The notes under the pieces were generated by a model that worked only from the letters and a program-made list of their open reading frames with translations, was not told the DNA's origin and did not search any database. Shown here in pieces: positions 35,264 to 49,562 of a DNA stretch of 64,000 bases. The DNA is from Anoplolepis gracilipes (Eukaryota > Arthropoda > Insecta > Hymenoptera > Formicidae). The stretch is taken from contig NC_132974.1 of assembly GCF_047496725.1 (NCBI RefSeq), forward strand, positions 6,500,001 through 6,564,000, given 5' to 3'. The translations under genes and the position numbers were made by a program. Numbering within the stretch: the first letter of the stretch is position 1; each line of letters begins with the position of its first letter.

Positions 35264-38200
35264 GCTGTTATACACGTACATATTCTCCCTTTCTGTTCTT
35301 TTAAACTCCCCCTCTCTCTCTCCCTTTCCCTCTGTTTCCGTCCTTCTCCGTTCGTTACATGGCTCTTCCATTGTTTTGATCAATAAAGCGCAATTGAAAT
35401 GACTTTGTGGGACGGATATCTCTTTTTTTATAACTGAGTACAATCAAAAAGTATATTGTACACATCAAACGATAACGGATCGATCAAACATGGATGATTT
35501 TTATTTTTCATTTTTTTTTTTTTGCGTGGTGCATCGCAGAATTGATTTCAACAGACAATTTTCGTTATTCAGATCATGAACGACGACTTTCTCACTACTT
35601 TAACTTTAGCTGGCTGAAAGATAATAGAGCGAGAAGGAACTTTTTATCTTTTTAGAAGGAAAGAAAAAGTTTAATTTCCGGCTTGCAATTGAACGATTCA
35701 ATCTGTCGTAAGGATAATAGAATCACGTGTAAAAGAAGTTTTCTCTCTTCTTTTTGGTAGATTGGAAACTGAATTTTTTTTTTTTTTCGATAATCTCTGT
35801 CGCATAGCAACATTTTTATAGTAATTAGATTTTTTATTTATTTTATTTACCTATTACATTTTGTAACAAAACAAACAGCTTGCCATTGCATTTAATCGAA
35901 CAATTCGTGAAGTATTAAATTTCTGTGGCTTTATGAACATTTTATATACCGTCGAGTCGGTCCTTTTATTTTATTCATTTTAATTCATTTAATTGGCTAA
36001 ATATTTTTTTAATTGCGTTATTCGTATATGAACACATCGGATAAACTTTAATGTCATGACTCGAATTAGTAAATCTTTTCATATTAATAACTCTATTTTA
36101 GCCACGCGTATATATTTCTTCATGGAATAGTGCTCATTATCTCGTCGTTCCATCGTCGAAAATAGCTGTGTCCATCATCACGGATACCATGAATTATTAT
36201 CATACTTTTCGCGGCTTATCTCACTGCGCGATGAAATCATTTTACATAGCGTACTTGAAACTTTGTTTGTATCGCTAACATGTATGTCGCAGCAGACAAA
36301 TTACTTGTAAAACTTTTATATTTACTCCTTGCCAAAAAAGTTTAAATCTCCATTCAATGAAAACTCTATTTTACTCATCTTCTTTTTTTCATACTACTTT
36401 TAAAATATGCAATTAAAAAATGTCGAAAAAATTAATTCTACAGCATCTAATGTATTCAAAATGAGAAACGCAAAAAATGTCGTTGTTAAGACCGCGATGG
36501 TTACGAGGGAAGGCAAAGCGGGGAGCGAGTTTAAAGAGAATCATCCGAGCTTTTTTCTTGTCCCCGCTCATCATCTCGGAGCAAGTATTCTTCTCGCGGT
36601 GTGCAGAGAGTAATTATTTTTCCGGCCCTCATTCTCATGGATAACCCTTTCCTCGTGCCGAGGATCCTCCTCGCGCTCTCTCGAGAAGAAAGAAAATGTA
36701 AGGGTGAGTCGGGATAGAGTAGGAAGCAACCCTTACGTTGGAGACGAAGCGTCGTACCGCGAGTAATTCGAACGGGAGAAAAGAAATTAGCGAAATTAAA
36801 CGTCAGGCCGTGCCTCGAAAAGATCGAAGGGCATGACAAACCCCTCGTCCTTTCTTCGCGTTCCTTCCACTTTTTATCGGGTACGGACTATTTGCGATTA
36901 ATTATTCGAGCAACAGCGAAAAATAGATCCAAATAGGTGAGAGTAATTATGAGAATAAAAGGAAAGAGAATCGGGCAAGTATTCTCGGAATTGTTTCGAT
37001 AACATGAAATCACAAGTGTCAGAACACATGGTACTTGACTAAAGGGCTATAGCTGTAAATGCGCGACCATATTCGTACGATTGTCCTTGCATTACGTGCG
37101 CGTTATATTCATCCGTCACTTCGATTGAAACGCGAGAGATATTTCGAATCGTAAACAACGAGTACATCAGATACGCTGTTTAAATGAAATTAAAACTTAT
37201 GATTATCGGGAATTTTGTGCGCGTGTATTAACATCACCGTTGAATCACAGTTTCATTCGTATAATTGTGAGAGGGAATATTTTTATTTTATTTTTAATTG
37301 CAAGAGGAGAGAAAACGAGAGAGCAGAGTAATAAAAAAAAATTTAATAAAATTAATAAAATAATGTTAATATAATTATAAAATGGGAAAAAAAAGAAAAA
37401 AAAAAAAAGAGTGTGGAGGATTTAAGAGGAATGTGTTAAGCATCATCTAATTTGGCGCGTAAATAATTGTACGATGCAGGCAAGATTGAATAGACAGCGC
37501 GCACAATCGATCCGATATTTATCCGTGAGCGATTCTGGGCGACGACAAAGCTCCGAAAAGGGATTCGCGTGTATTTTTAGTCGAGCGCGCACGACGCGCG
37601 TAACTCATATAACTCATATATTTGTTAAAACCTGCCTGGTCAAAAGCAGCACTTCGTAAATGGAATTAATCTGTCGATGCGTACCGTGCGTCCATTTAAT
37701 ATCCATCACGCGTTCATCACTGCAGAAGCGATCCAGCCGGTGTTCGCGTCGCGCCGTTGCGTAGTTGCCCTTCCTCTCCTCTCTCTCTTTCCCTTTTTGC
37801 CGCGGTTCGTCCTTCTTTTCCGCGGCGTCCGTCTCTCGCCATCGAATCTCGCGGGGTTGAACTCGCCGAAACTTCTAATTTCGTGGAATCCGCGACGGTG
37901 ACCGGCCGATGATGACAAATTTTGTGCGTAGCATCTTAATGCGCCGCGCGCCCGTCGAAAACTGACCTCGCAGCCGGCCGCCTTAAAAAAGGGGGGCAGA
38001 AGGGCCCTTTCGAGACGGGAGAGGGATGGCCCATCTCGCACGGGGTCCTCGCGAACGCACACGAGTGGGGGTCAGAAAAGGGGCGAGCATCACGGTGTCC
38101 AGGATTCTTTCATTTTTTCGCGGCTCTCTTTCCCTCTTCCGTTTCGTGCGAGCGAGCGTTATATTTCGTCTTCCCTCCCGACAGACGTATCTCAAGATAG

Positions 38201-38543
38201 GTTGAACCTGTTTAAGGGCTGTGTTTAAAGATCGAATCAAAGGGCGATGGTAGGGTCGGTGAATGTATCTCCTGGAAACGCGCTATTGTAATTGTAACAT
38301 CATCGTTCTCATGGCGCTGATGCGCGTCGAGACTATTGTGGGACGAACTCGTTTATTTATACATACTTTTCAGCGGGAAAGGAAGCGCGAGGGTTTTCTC
38401 CTGGATTCTATGGGAAACGGGCGGTGCATACGAACGCATTCTATTATCGATTGCAAGGGACTTTAGGTGCAACAATTATAATATTCTGTGAGAATACAAT
38501 CTGAAATATATGTTTCTAAATTATTTATTTAGAAAAAATACAT

Positions 38544-38568
38544 TTATATATATATATATATATATATG
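38544..38568. repeat. (AT)n microsatellite
   Basis: Pure AT array in an AT-rich stretch. Confidence 0.9.
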
Positions 38569-39550
38569 TAATCTTTGAAGAGGATTGGAATAATTTATTG
38601 ATTCATGCGAATAATTTGCATTGTGGAACTGAAAATTTTTCCTGTGAAAAAAAAAAAAAGCCCGGACCGACGGAAAAGCGTGCGCGCGCGGTGTCGATAT
38701 TTCCGGCTCGCGGAATTTTTTTTTAAATTCATCTCGCTTTTATTCTCGGTACACTACGCACAATACATATGCCGGCAGTAATTTATTGACACACGTTCAC
38801 TTCACATGTTCCCCGATACACTTTATTTGTCCTTTATTATTTATCGCCGTCGAAATTCTGCGCATTGTTTTCCAAAACACTGCAACTAATCACCGCCACC
38901 CTACTCCCCCTTCCCCCTCTTCCCCCCCCCGCGTCCCAAACCTCACACCAACCCTCGTGCTATTTCCCCGTACACCGCCACTTCCACCCCCGCCTCTCTC
39001 TTCTCTCTGGCACCTATTCGATCGATCGTTCCGCACGACCCTGCCACGGATTGTCTACGGTCGATCCTCGATACCTCGTCGGTTTTCGAGGTAGCTACGC
39101 CGACACTCTTGGCATGTTCGTCGAGGAAGCCGGGGCGGCAGAACAGCAGCAGTAGCAACAGCAGCAGCAGCGGTAGCAACAGCAACGATAGCGATAGTAG
39201 TAGGGTTCAAAGCGAATTCTCGGAGAGAAACGAAAAACGGGATTGGGAGACATTGGGAAGATATTCCCGACGTCGTTTCTCCATCCGCCACAGTCTTTCG
39301 GTTTTGTTAGTAGTTTTGCGTCTAAAGCGTACCCGGCAGAGTTTCTGCAAGCAAGGAATATTAAATGTTTGTTAAGGTCGAGAGCATGAAAGAATCTAAC
39401 GAAGCGAGACACTGACGATTAAAAGTCATTTGATTTTTTTCTTACGAATGCAAATTTGATCCGCGGTAGAACGAGGGTGTATAATTGTACATGTTGATCA
39501 AAATACTATTCGAGTGTAAAATATACAAGTTTGCTCTATTTGTGTGTTAC

Positions 39551-39553
<3 letters not shown>

Positions 39554-39603
<50 letters not shown>
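39554..39603. repeat. (TC)n microsatellite
   Basis: Pure TC, 50 bp. Confidence 0.95.
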
Positions 39604-39604
<1 letters not shown>

Positions 39605-42431
39605 AATTAATCTAGTATATGTATATCATATACGAAATGAAATAACTCTAGTAATTATAATTAATTGTAATAATGATTTTGTTATTGAATCGACTGATTG
39701 AGTTGTTCAATTCTTAAGTCTTATTAATGAAATTTATATCTCTCGTAATTAAATTTTGATAAAGTTTTTCGTTAATACTTTATTCTTTTTTTCTATCTAA
39801 TTTAATATCTGATTTGTTTAAAGATTTTCTTATCATTTTCGCCATTATTCGCGAGCATCTCTTTCGTTATGAATATAGCGATAGCAGGTATATTATATTA
39901 AGAGTGTCATAAGTATTAGCCGAGTCATTCACTCTAAGCGTGCGATGACTTTTCCTACCTTAGTGAAAAGGCTAATCCAAATTCCGCAACGCCACCGTTT
40001 AAGACTCCCTCGTAATCACCGTAATCATCATTTTCATCGTCATCTTCGTCATCGTTATCGGCATCCTTTTCCGCTCGGTGCAGCCTGTTTTTCCAGTTCA
40101 TCCGACGCCGTTTCCCGAGTCGTGGCGTTTCCTCTTTTCACGCCTCATCCACTTTTCCTCTCGATTTCGATCTCTGTCTCACCGATCTCACGCATCGCGA
40201 TCACTCTCGCGATCGATCGAGTCCCGTTGTAAACGCACGTGCTCTTTCAGCGGATTCGTGCGTGGAATCGGTAAATCGATTTCCCCCTTCGACCTCGCGT
40301 AACATATATTACCGTACCCTTTCGCGAGATCGCAGATCGCGTGGCAGTCTCACAGTTGCCACTCGATAATCGCAAACAAGGCAAACAAAGTTTCGCCTTC
40401 TTCGCGTCGAAGAAGAATCAATGCGGACTTTCCGATCGACTGCTATTTATAGTTTGGTTTTTCGCGAGTGTTACTTGTGTCGGGGAAAACGTGATTAGGC
40501 TAACCAGGTTAAGCTACAATAGCGAGTTTTCCGAGGCTCTCGACCAATTTTTCTTCGCCGTGATTTATTTCACCCTCGTACTTGGCCAATTGTTTTAGCA
40601 TGATTCTGTTCCGTCCTTATTTGCTTGTTACAAGATTTACTATTTTTATCTGCCCCTATTGATCCACAATAAGATTTAGTTTTTTCAGATCATTCGATTA
40701 AGTCGAGTTTCATCCCGGATGCGGCGAGGCCGCCGATTCTCCATTCGCGCGTTGTTCCCGTCTTGGGAGAATTGGATAAGCGCGACGACGCAATTGCGAT
40801 TCGCAATGCCAGCCGGATGCGGATTATCGGAGACTCGGCGCATGCGAGTCGTCTCTCGTGCGGTACTGTTCTCGCTCGTGTCTGCTCTTCCGATACACTC
40901 GTTAAATACGATACATCAAAGTTCTCCGAATATTCCTGTGCGATGATTCGACGCGATTCAAACGGTAGATCGATGGTAAATTGAGTGTCTCACGAAACTT
41001 TTCACGAAAATCACAAACCTTTTGCAGAAAAAGAATCGATTTCCCTCATACGACGTTGGTCACCCCGAAAGTTTAAAAAAAAAATTCTATTCAATTTTTT
41101 TCACTATCGGTGGATTGTATCTCCACTAATATCGCGAAAAGAGAAGGGTTTCACCAGGTGTCTCGAAGGATTCCGATGACTCGCACGTGCGTATATACGA
41201 GCGTGCACGCGCAACGACCGGTATGATATGATAATTCGCACAGACGCACTCACACACTGTGCAATCAAAAGACGGATCTGCGCGAAGAAGAGTATCCGAG
41301 CAGAGACGGTTGGTGGTCTCTCCCTTGCTTGCGAGTCTCGTAATCGGAAACAATTTTCGCGGATTTTCCGACGCGGCCGAGAGAGAGAAGAGGGCTCCTC
41401 CTGATGCGCGGAAGCGCGTCACTGAAATCGTCTATATATCTCTCGATCTTTATCACCGCGCGATCTCGTCCTCCTCCTCCTCCACCCTCTGTTTTCCGTC
41501 TCTTTTTCTCTCTCCCCTCGCTCTCCTTTTTTCCTCTCCTCTCTCTCCGCGGGCTCCCTCTCCGGGTTGTCTCTCTTTTGACGATTGGTATCGGCGCTCG
41601 CGCGGCGGTTGACGCACAGCTCACGAGGTCTCTCGGGGACGCGCGCGCGTATCGTACTCGCGGGGGCCTCGACTTCGATATTTCTGCGATTTATTGCGGC
41701 GCGACTTAGAAATGCATCTAATGCAGTGCACGCTGCATAGAATGCATACATGCACCTTGGCGGGGAGGGCGAGAGCCGCGGAGAGCCGAGAAGCCGGAGC
41801 CGGAGTCGGCGATGCCGAGCCGAGTCGAGTCGAGTCGAGTCGCCGCGCGCGGTCGCGTCCGCGCATGCGTCTCCGACAGACGAGAGCGTGTTGTGTACTC
41901 TACTCGCGCGATCTCTAGCCGGGCTGACGTGAGCTAGCGAGAACGCGGGCGAGAGCAGATCGGCGGCCAAGGAGTACCTACGGCTACGTCATTCACTGGC
42001 GTGGAGATCGGGGAGCACCCATTATGCTTGCAAATTATTATTCCGAATTATCACAATGGAATTTATTCATTTTCTTTTTTTTTTTAAACACCTTCAACAA
42101 CATCAAAATTATATCAAAATCCTACAAGATTTAGTCATTTTTCTTAGATTTTTAATTCAATTTCATGTAAAGAATTTAACGGTAAATGTTATTAAACATA
42201 TATTTCGTTACATTGCAATATTTATTTTATTACATTACGATATATAATTGAATGTTTTGTGTTATTCCAAAATGATTTCAAATTTGTCAAAGAGAATGAT
42301 GTATGGAATTGGTGAAACATTTTTCTGTGTTACGCTCTATACGCAAGACGCGACCGTAATTGTCATTTATCTCTATATTGGAGAATAAAAGTATGAAAGG
42401 GAATTGTTTGTTCGTAGAGATACTTTATTAG

Positions 42432-42454
42432 AAAAAAAAAAAAAAAAAAAAAAA
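42432..42454. repeat. Poly-A tract
   Basis: 23 A in AT-rich DNA. Confidence 0.95.
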
Positions 42455-42830
42455 TTTCATCTTTTCGTTAATAAAATTATTATTTCTCATAACATTTGAG
42501 AAGGAATTCATTACGGTACGACAAACTGAAACGTATAAACAAAAAGATTTCCCGTTTCGAAGAGATCTATCGCGGGTACGCGATTTGGACGTGATTAGCA
42601 TGGCAGTAAAAATACGTGAAACTCTCTGGAGACCACTCCCATCAGGTCACCTACGATAGAATCATTCCGCGCGATTTGGAAAAGCGCTAAAATATCCCGA
42701 TGCACTCACGAAAGAGAGAGAGAGAGGGCGAGAGAGAGAATTATCACTGCTGAATTCTTGCTCACTGGTGCTGTCCGATGCGCCGCTTCGATATATACAT
42801 AAGCGAGTACGCGTTATGTATGTATGCATT

Positions 42831-42856
42831 GTATGCACATGTGTATATGTGCATAC
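42831..42856. repeat. Inverted repeat GTATGCACAT/ATGTGCATAC
   Basis: Perfect 10-bp arms with a 6-nt spacer (GTGTAT), flanked further out by AGCGAGTA/TACTCGCT. Lies just before a CpG-rich segment. Confidence 0.5.
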
Positions 42857-43098
42857 TCGCTATATTTCCATGTCGGAGCATAGCCTATGCCGTAGCCGCG
42901 GCTGCCCTCCTCGCGTTTCTCTTTTCGCCGTCTTTCCTCATTGCAGTGGGTGGAGGAAGAAGAGAAGGAAAGAGAGGAGAGAACGGAAAGAGAAGAGCGG
43001 GTATATAGAGTCCCCCGTTAAGTACGACACTGTGTGATTTTTTGACGATCGATGAAAGTTACTCGCGAGATATTCTATTTTAAACTTTCGGCCGACAG

Positions 43099-43103
43099 CG
43101 GCC

Positions 43104-43134
<31 letters not shown>
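43099..43134. repeat. (CCG)n array
   Basis: Trinucleotide array with one ACC. A related CCG run lies at 30263-30290. Confidence 0.9.
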
Positions 43135-43350
43135 TGGTTGCCGTTGCCGTTGCACGCCTCCGGCTTGTCTCTCTTTCCCTTTCTCCTCTTCTTCTCTTGT
43201 CTTCTTTCTCTGTCCGTTCTCCTTCTCGTCCTTCCGCCGCACGAGAGACTTCCTACATCGCGATAATTCCTGAAAAGGAGGAAGCCATTTTGCGCGGTGC
43301 GGAGCGGCAGCCACGGACCTCGACTTTGATTCTCGTTGTGTCGACGAATG

Positions 43351-43379
43351 AAGAGAGATAGAGAGATAGAGATAGAGAT

Positions 43380-43428
<49 letters not shown>
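43351..43428. repeat. (GATA-GAGA) to (AG)n array
   Basis: AGAGATAGAGATA repeats pass into pure AG. Confidence 0.95.
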
Positions 43429-43433
<5 letters not shown>

Positions 43434-44559
43434 CATCATTCAAAGGAAAGCGCTACAGTAAACGGTAATGATGGCGATGGTGCAACGGTCAAAAACCCGT
43501 TGTTTTTTCCATTCGGCTGAATGATTTATTAGATCGGGATCGATCGGGTTGGAGGCCAAAATCGCGCGACGCGGTTGCAAATCGACAAAACGGCGGGTTC
43601 CATTATTACTTCACCCCCGTTCTCCAACCCCATTGCATTGTGATCGTTTGATCGCGTTATAAAAAATCCAATACTTTTGTCCGCCGCAAAATACAATCCG
43701 CGAGGTCCGATAACATTTTCGATAACCGCTTTTAATTGCGCTTTGTTGTTTGACGCCGGTATTGTTCCGCTCGCAACATTGTCCTATGTTAATCAAGAGA
43801 AAAAGCTACGCGCGCGAAAATGTTTACACGCATTTCGGAGAGTGACCAGTGCAACTTGGTTACATAGCGCGAGGTGTCGCGCTCCCTCCTCCAATTTCTC
43901 CACCTCCTACTTCGCGATCGATCGCGCGCGTTGCACTCGCACTGGCGATCTCGAGAGAGTGCAGGGGAAACGGAACTGTCTCGTGCAAACTTCGCAGTTA
44001 ATCCGTTCAACGCTTCAAATTGAAATCAGTTTCAGGACCGCCCGTTATTTCGTCGCGTCTTTTTTCAAGATGGTTACTTGATTATCTGAATCTCTGCTAC
44101 AGAACAAATAGAAAGATGTATATATTTCATTATACTCTCACTCTGCAGAATAATACAGAGACAGGCGTAAAAAAAAAAAAAATCTAGAAAACGCAAAGTT
44201 AAAATAAGCAGATACATTATATTTATTATCCATTCGTGTGTACATCAAGAAGGAATAATTCAGTCCACTTATAGAAGATAGATTGGAATATGGTTTTTTA
44301 ATTCGGCTTTTCATTGGCACGCACCGTTCGTAGCGTACAAAATAATGACGACGATAAATTAATTACAGAGAATGCGAAAGGGAAGAGGGGGAGAGAGACG
44401 CGAGAGAATTGCGCCGCTACGACATCGGAGAAAAAAATCAATCGATATCGTCCGCCGGCGAAAGGAACGCGCATTCGATATTCGCATATCCGATGCGAAT
44501 TCCCGGCGGGCACTCGCGTCGGAGGCCGTCGAAAAATAATTTTCAGCTACCGCGCGGGA

Positions 44560-45340
44560 TAGGCGCGCATACGCGCTCGCGCGGATGATCCGCCGCGTCG
44601 GGCGTCGGGCGTCGGGCGTCGGGCTCTGCTTCTGCTGCTGGTCCCGCGGTGCCTTTTTCTTTTTTTTTTCCACCCTCTCCGCCGCCACCGTCTCCCTCCT
44701 TCCACCCCCCACCGCCGTCGCTATCGTCCGAGCGTACCACCCTCCCCAGCGGGATGCACGGCGCGCCGCGTCGCTCCGCGCCGCGCCGCGCCGCGCCGCG
44801 CCGCACCGCGCCGGCCGCTCTTTTGTTTTCCTCTATTTTCCGGTTTTTCCGGGCGGGCCGCCGCCGGACACACGGCGGCAAACCGGTGGTGTGCGGCGCA
44901 ACAAGTAGCAGATTATAAAAATCACTCGACGGCCCCGAGGGCGTGCTGAGGAAAAAAAAGGAGGTGTCGGGGGAGAGGAAAAAAATGTGCGCGAGCGCGA
45001 CGAGAGCGGAGGCACGCCGCACGCCGAGGCCGAGGCCGAGGGAGAAAGCGGGACGACGCGAGCGGCGGAAAGAGCGGACGGGAGAGAGATCGCGGGATCT
45101 CGTGCGGCGTGCGCGAGCGACGAGAGAGCATCGTGAGTGGAAACGAGATGAACGAAGGACCGGTGGCGGAACGAGGAAAGTGCCGGTCGGCGCGGTGCGG
45201 GTAGAGAGGAGAAGAGAGGAGAAGAGAGGACACGGCCGGAGAGTGAAAGAGGTCCGGTCGGAAGAGGGAGCGAGAGGGGGAGAACGCGTGAGAGAGATGC
45301 GGGTGTAGGTACACATTTACCTATACATATGTATGTTTCC
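44560..45340. promoter_or_regulatory. CpG-island-like GC-rich block
   Basis: Extremely CpG-dense sequence with a GGGCGTC heptamer array (44597-44623) and CCGCG pentamer repeats (44761-44812), then purine-rich GAGAGAG/GAGCGA sequence. Frames on both strands stay open only because of composition. It is a plausible promoter or 5' UTR of an unseen gene. No convincing start codon and donor pair was found. Confidence 0.3.
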
Positions 45341-46116
45341 ACCCGCCACCTCCTCCGCTGCTACCTCTCTCCCCCTCTGCCTTCTCTACCTTCCTTCGTG
45401 TTAGCTCTCTCTTCCCCTCAATCTCTACCTCGCTCTTTACTTAGCCAAGCTCTGTAGCTCCGTCGCTCTCGCCTCCTCCTCGCCCCCGTAACCCGCTCTC
45501 TCTCTCTCTCTTTCTCGCCTGCTCTCGCTTTCTCTCTTTCTTCCGTTTATACTTCGGCTTTCGGTCTCTCGCGCACTTTCCGCCCGCGCGTATAAGCCGT
45601 GCGTGGCGATTTACATTAAACGTCGGTCCGTTTCCCTCCGCCGCGCCGTTCCGCGGGAACACGCGCGGTGGTTTGGGAGAGGCGGTCGCGAAAACGGGGG
45701 GAGGGTGAGAAGGGACTTCTCTCTTTCTCGCGCGGCTCTCATCGCGTCGGGGAAGGGAAAATTGTCCGAAAATACGCGGACGCGAGACACGCCGATCCGT
45801 ATTCGCGTATTGCGACGCGAACCCTTGCGGTAAGAGGTAAAGGGACCTTCTTCGTGCATTCGCGCGTCTGTCGATCTCGTCTCGATTTTCGCGGAGCAGG
45901 CGTTAACGTCAGTACAGAGGTTTTTTGCGGCTCATAATGCTCATTGAAAGAGGTACTCGATGATTTCTCGCGCTAAAAATCGAGATCGAAACGATCGTGC
46001 GATGGCAGCAGGCTTTGACCTCGTCATTATCGTCAGATAAACTCTCGTGATGGACGAGGCCATAATTGGCACAAAGTTTCTCATGCAAATTATAGTTCAA
46101 TGTTTATTTATTTATT

Positions 46117-46119
<3 letters not shown>

Positions 46120-46159
<40 letters not shown>
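46120..46159. repeat. (AT)n microsatellite
   Basis: Preceded by a short TTTA array (46102-46119). Confidence 0.95.
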
Positions 46160-46162
<3 letters not shown>

Positions 46163-46862
46163 GATAAGATACATATAATGTTGTGTATAAACATTTTTCT
46201 TATTGTTTAACTATTTTCTCCGCGCATTCTGATATTTTATTATTGCATCGATCCTAACAAAAGCGTGTGGAAATGCACTCGCCTTCGATGCAGCCGCACC
46301 GTCGAGAGAGCTCGAATCGACCGGAGAGATTCAAGGATCTGTGAACTTTCGCCGCTCGAAAAAAGCTTCCCTTTATTTTTTTTTTACTCTTGTCTCACGG
46401 TTCAGAGAAATTGCCATTGAGTTTATCAGCGAGCGCGAAGCCGAGACGCGACGCGCTTTGTCCGCAACGCATCGCATCGGTGCATTCGCTATGCACCAAC
46501 GGCGGACTTTATACCGCGTGCTGGCCCTCGTCCTTTCCGATCTCCAGTTGATCGATTTTCCGCGGGGTCGACGACCCCCGCGCTCGCTCTCCCACGAACC
46601 CCTCGTTGCTGCGCCGCGCGAAGAAGAAACGGAAAGGCGCACTTTCGGCGACGACCGCGGTACACGCCGGACACGCCGGCCATATTTATCGACTAGGACG
46701 CACTAGGACGCCCTAGATGAAACTATATATTTACTATGAAATGCGATCAATACTCACAATTCTGATGGGACTAAACATTATCTCGCCGCGCTCGCGTACG
46801 TTGCGTTCGGCTATTTTCGCATTCCGTTAAATCGCTCACATTCGAGCGCGTTGGATTAAACG

Positions 46863-46864
<2 letters not shown>

Positions 46865-46893
<29 letters not shown>
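46865..46893. repeat. Poly-T tract
   Basis: 29 T; no retroposon body recognised. Confidence 0.95.
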
Positions 46894-46898
<5 letters not shown>

Positions 46899-48249
46899 AA
46901 ACACGCATTTTATATTCTTTTTTCATCAACAAGTCATTCTCTGATATTAGTGTCTCTTAAACAGACGCTGCGCTGAATCAATAATTGAAATTGATATATT
47001 GGACGTGATGACGCAAAATTGTATAATGAAACACAGTTATTACATTAACAGCATTTACTTTAATATTAAGCATTAACTTGATTATACGTAGAAAAATTTT
47101 ACAATTTCATATATCGATATCTGTTTAAAGTAACAGAATAATTGCAATATTTTTCCGTTTCGCTCGAATAATCAAACACAGGTATCGCCAATCTAATGCA
47201 GATTTAATGGATAAAAATATTCCACGTTCCCTTATGTGTTTATTGTTGCATGAACTTAAAATTGTACGTCGTCGGAGCGTAAATAATCGAGTTTACACGC
47301 GACGCAGAACCAGCGTGTTGCGACCAAATTAGTCGGCAATGAAAATATTTCGTTGCAACGACCGAGAAATATATATATATTGTTACAAACGCAGCGACAA
47401 CCGATCCTAACGCATCCGATTTTTTTTTCTAATCACTCGCGTACGATTAAAATATATTTCAAGCGATGACTGGTGACTATTTCCGACTTGGTGAATTTTA
47501 TATATTGCGTTCGAACACCGTGGAATAATAGTTTTAGCAAAGTTTATTAGTTGAGATCATTGCTATTATTGTGCGCTGTACGACGTACTATATGATACGC
47601 TACTCCGAGTGGGTTAAAATTCGGAAAGGTCAACGATGACTTTTCGACGAGAGACACAGTTAATTCAATCTGGAAAGAGTTAAAGAGTTTTTATTGCAGC
47701 CAGTTCGCGTCGGCAATAAAGTCGCCGATGATGCAAATTGATAGCGAATGCGGTAACGCGTGAAATTGGTTCAAGACGCGCGTGCGTCTAGCGCAAATAA
47801 ATGGGACGGGAAAAAAAGTGCTCTTTACTGAGACGTATATTATTTTTTGTAGAATTATGGCAAACAATCACAAAGTGTTTGGCAAAATTGGATCAAAGCC
47901 GTTCTCTCCTCCTGTCAACTGGGAACATTCGCGACGCTGCCGTTGGCGAATTGCGAATTGTCAAAGATAATTCAGTGGCGCCTGAGCAACGTCAGCTTGG
48001 CACCGCGCGATGAATATTCGCCCCGATATATTTTTCGCAGCCGCATATAAGAATAAATTGCATCGCGTTCGAGATTGCGTCGCGATCGACTCTTGGCCGG
48101 CCGTTGCCAAGACCCGGAAAAAGGAGAGGCGGGTTTTCTAGAACGGTTAAAAATAGACCGTGCATTCTCGCGAAAATAAAATGGCAGCTCTATGGCAGGC
48201 GGTGGCCGATGAGAAGGAAGGAAGAAGAAGGTGGGGACCGGGACGAGGG

Positions 48250-48258
48250 CAGAAGAAG

Positions 48259-48290
<32 letters not shown>
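48250..48290. repeat. (GAA)n array
   Basis: AGAAGAAGAAG run, similar to the tract at 814-930. Confidence 0.9.
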
Positions 48291-49182
48291 GGAGAAGGCG
48301 GGCGCGGTCGCGAACAGTGGTAATAGGAAAAAAAGGAGTCAAAGCATCTAAAATTGGCGGGACTGACTTCGCCAATATGCGGTGATGGTGAGCATATACT
48401 GAACGAATACTGGTTGGAGGAGGCTTGGACCTAGAGTAGGATGTGTCTAGGAACAAAGAGAAGAAGAGAAACAGGGGAAGGCGGGCGGACTTTGAGCGGA
48501 TTCATGAATCCTGAGAAAGAACGATGCGTGAGATACCGGAGACATGACGATGTATTACGACGGTATATAAAGAGTACAGGATAGCTTTATTGCGGATTAC
48601 AATACGATGATGAGATCTTGAAGATTCCGCGATAGCCGTATCGCGCTATCGTGCAACCATATCATGCTACAACGAGCAAAATATGCGGTATAATGATGAT
48701 AATGATATCGATATTGCGCTCGAAGGATCTTGGAGTGCGCGGCGCGTTAAGCGGGTTACATACTCTCCGATTGTAATATATAGCGACGAAAACAACTTTG
48801 CATTTAATAAAAATGAAAGGCAACTTTGTACTTGATTGAGTACCAAGGTGTTTGAAAATAGTTACTTAATTGTGGACTTTACGTTCAGAGTTGATAACTT
48901 TTCTGTAAAATAAAAGTACACATCTGCTTTTTAACCAAATAACTTTTAAGTCAAACGCATAAACTAAAACACTTTAATAATAAAATATAGCGATATATAT
49001 TAAATTAGATAAATAGTTAAAATATTGAGAGATATATTAATCCTTAATCTTTCTCAAAAGAGTTAAAAAAATCTTCAATTTATAACAGAGAAAAATAACT
49101 TAAATTTATATCATCGAGATGTCAACACGAGATATTTGAAAGAGAATAAGAATATATATAAAATATTGTAAAGTTTTATATA

Positions 49183-49562
49183 CAGGGTGTCCCAGAATTC
49201 GCGGACACGGAATACACAGCGTGATTGTCCGTGTCAGAAGAAGCAACTTTTTCTTCAGCAAAAATGTCGAAGCATCAATAATTTTTCAGTTATAGGTAAT
49301 TGAAAAAGATGGGTTTTGTCGCAAATCAAACTTTGTAGAATTAAAAGATTAATGCAATTATATTCTGCAGTTAATTTTAGGTAGAGTTTACTTTACTAAA
49401 ATTTTTATTTAAGACTTAGTTACGGAGATATATAATAGCAAAATTTGGAAACTAGCAAAAAATGATAACTTTTCTCGACATTTTTGCTGAGGAAAAAATT
49501 GCCTCTTTTGGCACGAACAATCACGCTGTGCATTCCGTGTCCGCGAATTCTGGGACACCCTG
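49183..49562. mobile_element. MITE-like element with ~90-bp terminal inverted repeats
   Basis: The left end CAGGGTGTCCCAGAATTCGC and the right end, its reverse complement, form arms of about 90 bp (49183-49271 and 49475-49562) differing at a handful of positions. The arms flank about 200 bp of AT-rich DNA with no coding potential. Both ends abut TA (TATATA on each side), consistent with TA target duplication as in Tc1/mariner-type elements, though the flanking TA repeat makes the exact duplication ambiguous. A non-autonomous DNA transposon; family assignment is inference. Confidence 0.8.

Larger units (their letters stand above)
28356..49182. other. Long gene-poor stretch
   Basis: Simple repeats, AT-rich DNA and CpG-rich segments (30.0-30.3, 33.9-34.3, 41.4-42.0, 44.5-45.9 and 46.4-46.7 kb). 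Apart from the tentative five-codon exon at 30316 I see no coding exon, RNA gene or TE body. Long frames on both strands around 44.5-45.3 kb are compositional. Confidence 0.5.

Noticed and set aside
39061..39375. Ser/Asn-rich plus-strand frame (NSSSSNSSSSGSNSNDSDSS...) that reads coding-like
   Set aside because: Derives from a CAG/AGC trinucleotide run; start is not ATG and no convincing acceptor/donor pair bounds it. A cDNA could reopen it.
44543..45342. Minus-strand frames of 169-257 codons
   Set aside because: Overlapping frames on both strands from GC-rich simple sequence; no domain. Kept only as a CpG-island-like block.
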